Shown here: piece after piece, positions 56,407 through 64,000 of the stretch
How positions within the stretch are numbered: position 1 is the first letter of the stretch
How the letters are laid out: every line of letters starts with the position of its first letter
DNA from: Gleimia hominis
GTDB lineage: Bacteria > Actinomycetota > Actinomycetes > Actinomycetales > Actinomycetaceae
Assembly: GCF_002871945.2 (NCBI RefSeq)
Contig: NZ_CP126963.1
Location: 1,240,001 to 1,304,000 of the forward strand
Direction of reading: 5' to 3'
DNA: 64,000 nucleotides
Notes under the pieces: model-generated
Told to the model about the DNA's origin: nothing
Databases searched by the model: none
What the model saw: the letters and a program-made list of their open reading frames with translations, nothing else
Made by a program: the position numbers and the translations under genes

Positions 56407-57624
56407 TTATTTTTTCGGCGCCCATTGGGAGAGACTTTCGGGCACCTGCGCTACTTTGCCGTCCCACGCGGTAACTAGGTTGGTCACGTTGTGGAGGATG
56501 GAACCGATGTAGGTTTCCCCATCGGATCCGGGTTCCCCCAGGGAGTCACCGTACAGGGCTTCGTCCCCAATCACGGCTTTTACTCCGGCTACTTCCGCAA
56601 CTTTTTGCACGGACTTGGGGTTGTTGGAGTTTTCCGCGAAAACCGCTACCGCACCCGCGTCCTTAACTTGCTTTGCAGTTTCTTTAATCTTATCTGCGGT
56701 GGCATCTTGCTGGGAGTTGAAGTCCGACAGGGCAGCCCCCTCAAACTTCACATTGAACTCGTTTGAGAAGTACCCGAACGCGTCATGGGAGGTGAACAGT
56801 ACCCGCTGTTTTTCCGGCACGCTGTCGAGTGATTCTTTCGCCCACTCGTCAAGTTCCTGCAGGCGTTCTAGGTATTTGTCCACGTGTTTTTTGAACAGGT
56901 CCTTATTCTTCGGGGATGCGACCTCTAGTGCGTGCCCAATGTTCTTTACCTGCACCATTGCGTTGTGCGGGGAAGTCCACACGTGCGGGTCGAACCGGAA
57001 CTCCGGTTCACTCTCCCCCTCTTCGGGCGGGAACGGCCACTTCGCCACGTCCACTTTGTCGATTCCGCGGTCTACTTTGTAGGGCAGTTTAGATTCTTTT
57101 TCTTGCTGTCCTTTGAGGTCGTCGATGTCCGCCGCGCCCGCTACCCCAGCTGTGATGACCATCGTGCCTTTAAACCCGGTGGATTGCACGGCTTGGTCGA
57201 GGAAGTGTTCCAGGTCTACGCCGGAGACGAAGAACAGGTCTGCATCCGCGAGCGCTTTCGATTGTTCGGGCGTCATTTCGTGTTCGTGGGCAGATGCGTT
57301 AGGAGCAAGTAGACACGTGAGGTCCAGCGTACTCTTAGCGTTCTCCCCCTCCGCTCCGAAGTGCTCTTTTTTACCGTCAGATCCCATGCGATTGAACGAT
57401 AGTTGTGCGTCTTTGGAGTTATCGGTTGCTAACTGCGTGATGTAGTCGCACACCTGGGTGGTGGACGCAACGGCTTTTACGGTTTGCGTATCCCCGTTTG
57501 CTGATGCGTCGTTTTTTGCTGCACTGGTTGCTTTATCTTGGCAGCCAGCCAAGCCTGCGACTAGCAGCAGTGTCGCAAGAGCGCCTGCGATGCGCTTTGT
57601 ACTGTTATTGATAATCACGTTCAC
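56407..57624 (-). CDS. Metal-binding lipoprotein, ZnuA/TroA type
   Basis: 405 residues from GTG 57624, or GTG 57618 if leaderless. Lipobox LAGC after a hydrophobic signal. Cluster A-I family landmarks: APNASAHEHEMTPEQ (His pair near the binding site), FDPHVWTSPHNAM, FTSHDAFGYFSNEF and DEALYGDSLG. It has no long His-rich loop as in many zinc-only ZnuA proteins, so manganese, zinc or iron are all possible. Confidence 0.88.
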   Translation of the reverse strand: MNVIINNSTKRIAGALATLLLVAGLAGCQDKATSAAKNDASANGDTQTVKAVASTTQVCDYITQLATDNSKDAQLSFNRMGSDGKKEHFGAEGENAKSTLDLTCLLAPNASAHEHEMTPEQSKALADADLFFVSGVDLEHFLDQAVQSTGFKGTMVITAGVAGAADIDDLKGQQEKESKLPYKVDRGIDKVDVAKWPFPPEEGESEPEFRFDPHVWTSPHNAMVQVKNIGHALEVASPKNKDLFKKHVDKYLERLQELDEWAKESLDSVPEKQRVLFTSHDAFGYFSNEFNVKFEGAALSDFNSQQDATADKIKETAKQVKDAGAVAVFAENSNNPKSVQKVAEVAGVKAVIGDEALYGDSLGEPGSDGETYIGSILHNVTNLVTAWDGKVAQVPESLSQWAPKK

Positions 57625-57641
57625 TAGCCTAACTTAGGTTA
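57625..57641 (-). promoter_or_regulatory. Palindromic operator at the metal-binding-protein promoter
   Basis: TAACCTAAGTTAGGCTA on the minus strand is an inverted repeat with one mismatch pair. It overlaps a TAGGCT -10 element that stands 17 bases from a TTGAAA -35. The half-site TTAGG resembles the DtxR/MntR class. The predicted transcript would start around the first GTG codons, so the message may be leaderless. Confidence 0.65.
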
Positions 57642-57791
57642 CCCAAAGTTTCAATCCCTCGACATATTTCTACCTTATCTCTCTATATATATTTGTCGCC
57701 CTTACTGATCTTCTTGTAGGAATTCTCACACGGCCGCGCCTAACACAGGGTTGCGCTGCGAAGAACAACCAGGTTACAAGCATCCAGAAAA

Positions 57792-57808
57792 GCCCGGCAA
57801 AACCGGGC
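57792..57808. repeat. Small GC hairpin in the poxB-metal transporter spacer
   Basis: GCCCGG (57792-57797) and CCGGGC (57803-57808) with a CAAAA loop. The 325-base spacer 57625-57949 contains this, the poxB terminator and the metal operator, and no gene. Confidence 0.6.
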
Positions 57809-57858
57809 CAACATTTAGAAAGGCCCGGGCAAAAGCAAGCCCCTCAACGCGCCAAAAA

Positions 57859-57886
57859 GGGCGGGTGCGTCGAAGCACACCCGCCC
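57859..57886 (-). terminator. Rho-independent terminator of poxB
   Basis: Nine-bp stem GGGCGGGTG/CACCCGCCC, loop of 10 nt; on the minus strand the stem is followed by TTTTT. It lies 64-91 bases past the poxB stop. Confidence 0.85.
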
Positions 57887-57949
57887 TGTGGCGACTTAGG
57901 TAACCCTCACGCGGCAGTGGTCTGCGCTGCCGGTGGGGTTTGGATTATT

Positions 57950-59689
57950 CTACGGCCGAGGGATGTTCCTCATGTTGGAGGTAGCCATCGAAATGGCCTC
58001 CCCCATTCCGCCGGACATCACCATTTTTGACATGGCGGTGGCGAAGCCGATCAGCTGCTCACCGGTGATTTTGGGGGGCAGCGAAAGCGCGTTCGGATCG
58101 GTGAGGACTTCCACCAGTGCCGGCCCGTTGTGCGAAAGGGCTTCTTGCAAGGTGGAACGCACTTCTTTAGGGTCGACAACGCGTTTGGACCAGAATCCAG
58201 CGGCTTTGGCGATGTCGGCGTAGTTCACGTCGTGCACGTCGGTGCCAAAATCTGGCAGACCGTCTACCAGCATCTCGAGTTTCACCATGCCGAGCGTTGC
58301 GTTGTTGAACACAACCACGGTGATGGGCAGGTCGTGGCAGCGGGCCGTCATGAGCTCGCCAAGCAGCATGGACAGGCCTCCGTCGCCAGACACGGAGATC
58401 ACTTGCCGCCCCGGGTAAGCGGTCGCTGCCCCCACCGCTTGCGGGAGTGCGTTCGCCATGGACCCGTGTAGGAACGAGCCGATTAGCCGCCGCGTGCCCA
58501 GCGGGTCGATGTAACGCGCGGTCCACACGTTGCACATGCCGGTGTCCGCGGTGAATACCGCATCTTTGTCCGCCAGTTCATTCAGCACGTGCGCAACGAA
58601 CTCGGGGTGGATCGGTTTCATGTTCTCCACGTTCTTCGTGTACGCGTTCACCGTGGAAGTCATGAGTTTGCGGTGACGTTTGAGTGTGGATTTAAGGAAC
58701 CGGTCGTTCTTTTGCTCCACGAGGGGCAGCACGGCCCGGCATAGTTCGGCCACGTCCGCTTGGATCGGCAGAGTTATTTGGGTGCGCCGACCGATCGCGT
58801 GCCCACGCACGTCCACCTGCACGGTGGGAACGTTGGGGAGGAACTGGTCGTAGGGGAAGTCGGTGCCAAGCATGAGCAGCAGGTCCGCGTCTTTCATTCC
58901 CTCGGCGGCCGCACCGTAGCCCAGCAGACCAGTCATTCCCACGTCAAACGGGTTGTCGTATTGGATTGCGTCTTTACCGCGCAGCGAGTGGCCCACGGGC
59001 GCATTTAGACGCGCCGCTAGCTCAAGTACCTCACTGTGCGCCCCAGTAACCCCAATCCCAGCAAAAATGGCAACCTTGTTGGCCTTGTTGAGCATTTTCG
59101 CTAGCTGCGCCACGTCTTCTTCTGCGGGCACCATCCGGGGGCGGCGCGCTGGGATGTAACGCGGAGTGGGGGCGGTCGCTTCTTCATGCGACACGTCGCC
59201 AGGCAGGGTAACTACGGAAACGGATTTGAGGGACTGGGCTGTGCGGATCGCGTCTGCGAACACGCGGGGAGCCTGGTCTGGGGTCGACACCATTTCGCAG
59301 TAGTCGGAGCATTCGGTAAACAACCGGTCCGGATGTGTTTCTTGGAAGTAGTGGCTACCGATTTGCACGCTTGGGATATGCGACGCGATAGCCAGCACGG
59401 GGGCGCTTGAACGCCACGCGTCGAATAGGCCGTTAATAAGGTGTAGGTTCCCCGGCCCGCATGAACCAGCGCAGACGGCTAGTTCACCCGTTAGCTGCGC
59501 GTCCGCGCTCGCGGCGAACGCAGCGGCTTCTTCGTGACGCACGTGGATCCAGTCGATTCCACCTTTTTTGGAACCACCAGTTTTACGTACGGCGTCCACA
59601 ACCGGGTTGAGAGAATCTCCGACGATTCCGTAGATCCTCTTCACACCCGCGTCCACTAGCTGAGCAACTAACTGCTCTGCAACGTTCAT
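57950..59689 (-). CDS. poxB: Pyruvate oxidase (pyruvate:quinone oxidoreductase), TPP and FAD dependent
   Basis: 579 residues of the TPP enzyme family. The N-terminal domain has VDAGVKRIYGIVGDSLNPVVD and RHEEAAAFAASADAQLTG; the TPP-binding motif is VISVSGDGGLSMLLGELMTA with FNNATLGMVKLEM. The E. coli PoxB length is close (572), and the C-terminal amphipathic end would attach it to the membrane. It converts pyruvate to acetate and CO2 and passes electrons to quinone. Single-gene unit with its own terminator. Confidence 0.93.
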   Translation of the reverse strand: MNVAEQLVAQLVDAGVKRIYGIVGDSLNPVVDAVRKTGGSKKGGIDWIHVRHEEAAAFAASADAQLTGELAVCAGSCGPGNLHLINGLFDAWRSSAPVLAIASHIPSVQIGSHYFQETHPDRLFTECSDYCEMVSTPDQAPRVFADAIRTAQSLKSVSVVTLPGDVSHEEATAPTPRYIPARRPRMVPAEEDVAQLAKMLNKANKVAIFAGIGVTGAHSEVLELAARLNAPVGHSLRGKDAIQYDNPFDVGMTGLLGYGAAAEGMKDADLLLMLGTDFPYDQFLPNVPTVQVDVRGHAIGRRTQITLPIQADVAELCRAVLPLVEQKNDRFLKSTLKRHRKLMTSTVNAYTKNVENMKPIHPEFVAHVLNELADKDAVFTADTGMCNVWTARYIDPLGTRRLIGSFLHGSMANALPQAVGAATAYPGRQVISVSGDGGLSMLLGELMTARCHDLPITVVVFNNATLGMVKLEMLVDGLPDFGTDVHDVNYADIAKAAGFWSKRVVDPKEVRSTLQEALSHNGPALVEVLTDPNALSLPPKITGEQLIGFATAMSKMVMSGGMGEAISMATSNMRNIPRP

Positions 59690-60061
59690 TGAATCCTCCT
59701 TGGCGAACCGCGCTTTGCGGACATTTCGCTATCATCCCCATCATATTAAGGAAAACGCGTGCTTGTGCTGTGAGGTTCCTTGCAGGCCCTTACGCACCGG
59801 CTTTTACCCCGGTTCAGTGTCATGAAAACCACTTCAGCGGATGTGACGCGTAGCGATGGAAAGTGGTGCAGTGACTTCGGTGGCGATTGGCTATGGAAAG
59901 TGCCGTGAAAATCAGTTAAGCGGTTGCAGTGCGAACTGTTTTGCGCAGCTATTCGTGCGCAACTTCACGCTTGAGAAACTTGTGGCGAACATGGTTGTAG
60001 CAATAAGCTAGTGGCAATTTGAGCCAAAATCGGGTGGCTCTAGAAGAGAGGGGAACGGTTA
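59690..60061. other. Divergent spacer between poxB and codB
   Basis: 372 bases holding the promoters of the two divergent genes. I see no RNA element, repeat or open frame of note. Confidence 0.6.
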
Positions 60062-61420
60062 ATGGCTTCTGCGCCAACAGTTACAAAGCAATCGACGCAT
60101 TCGTCGCCTCCAACACCGGATGTGCCAGTGCGAAAAACAGATGAGGATTTCTCTTTTTCCGCTGTTCCTATTTCTAGCCGACGTTCCTTTTGGGCCGTCG
60201 GTTTTGTTATGCTCGGATTCACGTTTTTCTCTGCGTCCATGTCGGTGGGTGCGAAGCTGGGGAACGGCTTAGACCTGGGTGGTTTCGCTGCCGCAGTTAT
60301 TGTGGGCGGGTTGATCCTGGCGGTGTTCACGGGGTCGTTGGCTTACGTGGGTGCGAAAACGGGGATGGGTGTGGATGAGTTGGCGCGCCACTCGTTTGGC
60401 CGCTACGGCTCTTTTGTCCCCTCCTTTTTGATTGCGTTTACGCAGATGGGTTGGTTCGGTGTGGGGGTAGCGATGTTCGCGATTCCCACCGGTGAGCTGC
60501 TGGGGATTTCTCCGTGGCCGATCGTGTTGATCGCCGGTGCTTTCATGACGGCGTCGGCGTTTTATGGGATTAAAGCCATTGAGATTGTGTCTTTCGTTTC
60601 CGTACCCCTCATTGCGATTTTGGGAACTTATTCGATGGTGACGGCGACAAACACGGGTGGTGGCCTTGCGAATATTTTCTCGCATTCCACGGGGATGCCG
60701 GTTATCACGGGTGTGGGCATGGTTGTGGGTTCGTTTGTTTCCGGAGGGAGTGCGACCCCGAACTTCACCCGCTTCGCGGCTACGGCAAAGTCGGCGGTGG
60801 TGACCACGGTGGTGGCGTTCTTGCTGGGTAACACTTTGATGTTCTCGTTCGGTGCTGTGGGCGGGGCGTTCACGGGGAAAGACGACATTTTCTATGTGAT
60901 GATCGCCCAGGGGCTAGCGATTCCAGCGTTGTTTGTGCTGGGTGCCAATATTTGGACGACGAATAATAACGCGCTTTACACCACGGGTTTGGGGTATGCG
61001 AATATCACGAAGCGCCCGACCCGTCCGATGGTGCTGATTGCTGGTGCGTTGGGCACACTCAGCGCCCTGTGGTTGTACGACAACTTTGTGGGTTGGCTCA
61101 GTTTTTTGAACGCAACCCTGCCCCCGATTGGGGCGATACTGGTTGCGGATTTTATTGCGAACCATAAGCGGTACATGCAGGTAGTGCGCCGGGTTGAAGA
61201 GGCGGATCGGCGCGGTTTTGTTGCAAACACGCATTCGGCGGGGTCGGCGCGTCCGGTGGCTTGGTCCTGTGTTGCTGGCGTGGTTGTTGGCGCAGTTGTT
61301 GGGTGGACGGTCCCGGTTGGGATTGCGTCTATTAACGCGGTAGTTGCCGCGGTGTTGGTGTACGCGGTTGGCCACGCGGTGGAGAAGGTAAGGAAGGGTC
61401 GTAATGTCCACACTGCTTAA
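60062..61420 (+). CDS. codB: Cytosine/purine permease (CodB family, NCS1)
   Basis: 452 residues, about twelve spans. FFSASMSVGAKLGNGLDLGGF, LARHSFGRYGSFVPSFLIAFTQMGWFGVGVAMF and TNNNALYTTGLGYANIT are typical of NCS1 cytosine permeases. A polar N-terminal tail precedes the first span. It overlaps codA by 17 bases. Confidence 0.93.
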   Translation: MASAPTVTKQSTHSSPPTPDVPVRKTDEDFSFSAVPISSRRSFWAVGFVMLGFTFFSASMSVGAKLGNGLDLGGFAAAVIVGGLILAVFTGSLAYVGAKTGMGVDELARHSFGRYGSFVPSFLIAFTQMGWFGVGVAMFAIPTGELLGISPWPIVLIAGAFMTASAFYGIKAIEIVSFVSVPLIAILGTYSMVTATNTGGGLANIFSHSTGMPVITGVGMVVGSFVSGGSATPNFTRFAATAKSAVVTTVVAFLLGNTLMFSFGAVGGAFTGKDDIFYVMIAQGLAIPALFVLGANIWTTNNNALYTTGLGYANITKRPTRPMVLIAGALGTLSALWLYDNFVGWLSFLNATLPPIGAILVADFIANHKRYMQVVRRVEEADRRGFVANTHSAGSARPVAWSCVAGVVVGAVVGWTVPVGIASINAVVAAVLVYAVGHAVEKVRKGRNVHTA

Positions 61421-62681
61421 GAACGTTCGGATTGAAAACGACGCGCACCTGTCGAATATTTTGGTGCGCGACGGCAAGATTGCGCGCATTACCGCGGCGG
61501 ATGACTCCCCCAGCGGCAACACTTCCGTTGATGAAGGTGCGACCGTTGCTGAAGGTGTGGAGGTTCGCGATTGTGGGGGCCGTTTGGTGTTGCCCCCGAT
61601 TGTGGAGTCGCACGTGCATTTGGATGCGACGATGACGGAGGGCGATCCGCATCCGAACGAGTCGGGCACGTTGTTTGAAGGCATTGAGATTTGGTCGAAA
61701 CGTAAGCAGCGTTTGACGGCTGAGGATGTGAAGGAGCGGGCGCTGCGGGCGATCCGTCAGCAGGTACGGTTTGGGGTTCAGTTTGTGCGTTCGCACGTGG
61801 ATGTGACGGATCCGAATTTGACGGCGTTGCGGGCGTTGCTGGAGTTGCGTGAACAGTTGCGTGACCAGGTGACGTTGCAGTTGGTGGCGTTCCCTCAGGA
61901 GGGAATTGATTCGTTCCCCAATGGGCGTGCTTTGATGCGTGAGGCGGCTCAAATGGGGGTGGATGCGATTGGCGCGATTCCGCATTTTGAGTTCACGCGG
62001 GAGTATTCGGTTTCGTCGTTGAACTTTGCGTTTGAGTTGGCGCAGGAGTTCGGTTTGTTGATGGATGTGCATTGCGACGAAATTGACGATGAGGCGTCGC
62101 GCGGTTTGGAAACGTTGGCTACCCGGGCGTATGAGGCGGGTGTGGGCGCGCGGGTAACGGCGTCACACGCGACGGCGATGCATTCGTACAATAACGCGTA
62201 TTTTGTGAAGTTGTTGCGGTTATTGCAGCTCAGTGGGATTAATTTTGTGTCGAATCCGATGGTGAATACGCATTTGCAGGGCCGGTTGGATTCGTATCCG
62301 AAGCGGCGTGGGGTGACGCGCGTGCCGGAGCTTACGGAGGCTGGTTTGAATGTGTCATTTGGGCAAGATGACATTGTGGATCCGTGGAATCCGCTGGGGA
62401 CGGGCTCGTTGCGGGACGTGACGTTGTTTGGGTTGTATGTGACGCAGATGATGGGTGCGGCGCAGATTGATGGTTCGTACCGGTTCATTACGCATAATGG
62501 GGCCCGTACTTTGAACCTTGAGGGCTATGGGATCGCGGAAGGTAATGATGCGAACTTCATTGTGTTGGGCGCGAGGTCGTGGCGGGAGGCGTTGGCGTTC
62601 CACGCGCCGGTGGTGGCGTCGTACCGACGGGGCCGGTTGTTGTTTGAGTCCACAGAGCCTGACCGGAAGTGGTATATGTAA
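61404..62681 (+). CDS. codA: Cytosine deaminase
   Basis: 425 residues of the amidohydrolase family. Metal ligands: HVHLD near residue 70, MDVHCDEIDDEAS near 215, SHATAM near 255 and GQDDIVDPWNPLG near 325, the CodA arrangement. It deaminates cytosine to uracil and ammonia. The start (GGAAGGG upstream) lies inside codB, so the two are coupled. Confidence 0.95.
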   Translation: MSTLLKNVRIENDAHLSNILVRDGKIARITAADDSPSGNTSVDEGATVAEGVEVRDCGGRLVLPPIVESHVHLDATMTEGDPHPNESGTLFEGIEIWSKRKQRLTAEDVKERALRAIRQQVRFGVQFVRSHVDVTDPNLTALRALLELREQLRDQVTLQLVAFPQEGIDSFPNGRALMREAAQMGVDAIGAIPHFEFTREYSVSSLNFAFELAQEFGLLMDVHCDEIDDEASRGLETLATRAYEAGVGARVTASHATAMHSYNNAYFVKLLRLLQLSGINFVSNPMVNTHLQGRLDSYPKRRGVTRVPELTEAGLNVSFGQDDIVDPWNPLGTGSLRDVTLFGLYVTQMMGAAQIDGSYRFITHNGARTLNLEGYGIAEGNDANFIVLGARSWREALAFHAPVVASYRRGRLLFESTEPDRKWYM

Positions 62682-62697
62682 CATTTTCGTGGCGAAG

Positions 62698-62719
62698 GCA
62701 TGCTACTGAGCTAGCATGC
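62698..62719 (+). repeat. Hairpin directly after codA
   Basis: GCATGCTA (62698-62705) and TAGCATGC (62712-62719), loop CTGAGC. It stands just before the rho-independent terminator and may add to transcript stability. Confidence 0.65.
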
Positions 62720-62730
62720 GAAACCGTTAG

Positions 62731-62781
62731 AACCGGGGTTTACCTGCAATTTCAGTGGTAGGTTGAACCCCGGTTTTGTTT
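62731..62781 (+). terminator. Rho-independent terminator of codBA
   Basis: Ten-bp stem AACCGGGGTT/AACCCCGGTT, with an inner ACCT/AGGT pairing and TTGTTT after the stem. Confidence 0.85.
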
Positions 62782-62933
62782 ACCTTCATACCTCCCCTTA
62801 ATGTTTACAGACCTAAGTCGTTAATTCGTACCTCCTAAATTGCTTTACAATTCTAGCTATCTTTTTGTTCACATGGCGTCCATCTATGTGTTGGCAGGTG
62901 GAATAGTTATGTTTACTGAATAGGAGTTAAAGA

Positions 62934-64000
62934 ATGAAGGCTCGTAAACCGGTGTCGGGTGCGGTGGCTGCTTTGCTACTTGCGGGTTTAACCACCCCGG
63001 CTATTGCACATGCTGCGGAGGCTACTTTGGACGCGGATGCTTCTGGCAGCATGGTGAATGGCCCTGAGGTGGGTCTTGCTGGCGCGACGCAGGATTCGCA
63101 GGATAAGGCGAGGGAATCGGCGCAGCTGCAGAAGCAGATTGAGAAGGCGAAAACTGCGTTGAAAAACGCGCAGGCAGCGTATGAGAAAGCGGAAGCTGCG
63201 AATAAGAAGGCGGTTGAGGCGGCTGCGGCTGATAAGACTGCGCGTGAGTCTAAGGCTGCGGAGTTCATTAAGACCAATGATGAGCTTCAGAGTGTGCAGG
63301 CGCAGGCTGCGAAGCGTAAAGCTGAGTTGGAAGCGAAGTTGGATGAGCTGACTGCGGAGTTGAATAAGTTGGCCGCTGCGAATAAGCAGGCTCAGGCTGA
63401 TAATAAGACGAAGAATGAGTCGTTGCGGGTAAGCCAGGAGGAGTTTGTCGCGGCTACTGCTAAGTTCGAGAAGGCGAAGACGGCTTTTGATGCGGCTTAT
63501 GAGCCGGCTAAGAAGGCGCAGGATGCTTTGGAGAAGGCGCAGGGCGATAAAGCGGTTGCGGCTAAGGCGTTTATTGAGGTTAACGATGAGTTCCAAGGTG
63601 TGGATGAAGCGGCTGCGAAGCAGAAGGCTGAGCTTAAGGTGACTCTTGAGAAGCTCACTGACGAGCTGAACAACCTGGCGGAGGCTAATAAGAAAGCTCA
63701 GGCTGAGCACGCTGAAAAGAATGACGCGTTGCGGGTAAGCCAGGAGGCTTTTGCTGCGGCGACTGAGAAGTTGAATTCGTCGAAAGCTTCCCTTGCGACT
63801 GCTGAGACTGCAGCTAAGGAAGCTAAGGACGCGGCAGATCAGGCTCAAAAAGCATACGAAACGAAGGCTGCTTCGTTCATTGACGTGAACGACAAGCTTA
63901 GTCACGTTGACTCGGACGCGGCTAAGAAGAAGGTGGAGTTGAATGCGAAGCTTGGCTCTCTTTCAAACGAGAAAGAACGCTTGCAGCAAGCGGCCACAAA
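62934..64000 (+). CDS. Secreted coiled-coil repeat protein, 3' end beyond window
   Basis: The frame from ATG 62934 (TAGGAG ten bases upstream) runs off the window; about 355 residues are visible. Signal peptide (VAALLLAGLTTPAIAHAAEA), then Ala/Lys/Glu/Gln heptads. A unit of about 102 residues repeats: F-I-x-x-N-D-E/K near 63260, 63568 and 63870, and LRVSQE(E/A)F near 63422 and 63728. It looks like a wall-associated rod protein; the C-terminus, with any LPxTG-type signal, is not seen. Confidence 0.88.
   Translation, partial: MKARKPVSGAVAALLLAGLTTPAIAHAAEATLDADASGSMVNGPEVGLAGATQDSQDKARESAQLQKQIEKAKTALKNAQAAYEKAEAANKKAVEAAAADKTARESKAAEFIKTNDELQSVQAQAAKRKAELEAKLDELTAELNKLAAANKQAQADNKTKNESLRVSQEEFVAATAKFEKAKTAFDAAYEPAKKAQDALEKAQGDKAVAAKAFIEVNDEFQGVDEAAAKQKAELKVTLEKLTDELNNLAEANKKAQAEHAEKNDALRVSQEAFAAATEKLNSSKASLATAETAAKEAKDAADQAQKAYETKAASFIDVNDKLSHVDSDAAKKKVELNAKLGSLSNEKERLQQAAT

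Noticed and set aside
57625..57641. Zur box for the metal importer
   Set aside because: The palindrome lacks the AT-rich TGA-N-TCA pattern of actinobacterial Zur sites and looks like the DtxR/MntR class.

Overview
The window looks like a chromosome segment of a fairly GC-rich, host-associated, facultatively anaerobic actinobacterium, most like the Actinomycetaceae. The evidence is the gene content: HtaA/Hmu haem uptake, an IdeR-type regulator, a DUF3027 protein beside a cold-shock protein, the Glp-RimJ-GlpR/SepX cluster, an actinobacterial-type SerC and a c-di-AMP riboswitch in front of an NlpC/P60 hydrolase. The genus is inference.

Layout. 1-5.9 kb: a U32 peptidase-family gene and an iron-regulated haem uptake operon (htaA-hmuTUV) behind a DtxR-like box. 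6.4-9.6 kb: an AT-richer island beside tRNA-Ala(CGC), with an ABC-2 exporter, an HPr-kinase-like gene split at a perfect -1 slippery heptamer, an unknown gene and a possible tiny Cys/Gly-rich peptide; this is the best candidate for an undescribed system. 9.7-14.2 kb: GlpR/SepX, RimJ, Glp/MoeA, 5-formyl-THF cyclo-ligase and MscL. 14.2-18.8 kb: a giant SF1 helicase-like protein whose catalytic motifs are eroded. 18.9-26.7 kb: a lipoprotein, then an ammonifying nitrite reductase operon (nrfHA) with its own System II cytochrome c maturation genes. 26.7-32 kb: a small kinase and a Ugp-like sugar/glycerol-phosphate ABC importer.

32-41.4 kb: tRNA-Arg(CCT), a tandem universal stress protein, the riboswitch-controlled NlpC/P60 protein, the iron-dependent regulator, serC, an MFS exporter, a purine permease, a DUF3027 protein and a cold-shock-domain protein. 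41.4-46.1 kb: an envelope module (unknown membrane protein, TPM-domain protein, PspA). 46.1-53.4 kb: a SorC-type regulator, glycerol kinase and anaerobic glycerol-3-phosphate dehydrogenase GlpABC. 53.5-57.6 kb: a metal (Mn/Zn/Fe) ABC importer. 57.9-62.7 kb: pyruvate oxidase and cytosine permease/deaminase. From 62.9 kb: a coiled-coil repeat surface protein that runs off the window.

The genes suggest a lifestyle: G3P made by GlpK or imported by the Ugp-like system can be oxidised by GlpABC into menaquinol, and NrfHA can use menaquinol to reduce nitrite to ammonium. Haem uptake and cytochrome c assembly supply the haem that NrfHA needs. A second recurring theme is short tandem duplications sitting on stop codons of several genes (hmuU, the MFS gene, the TPM gene, pspA).
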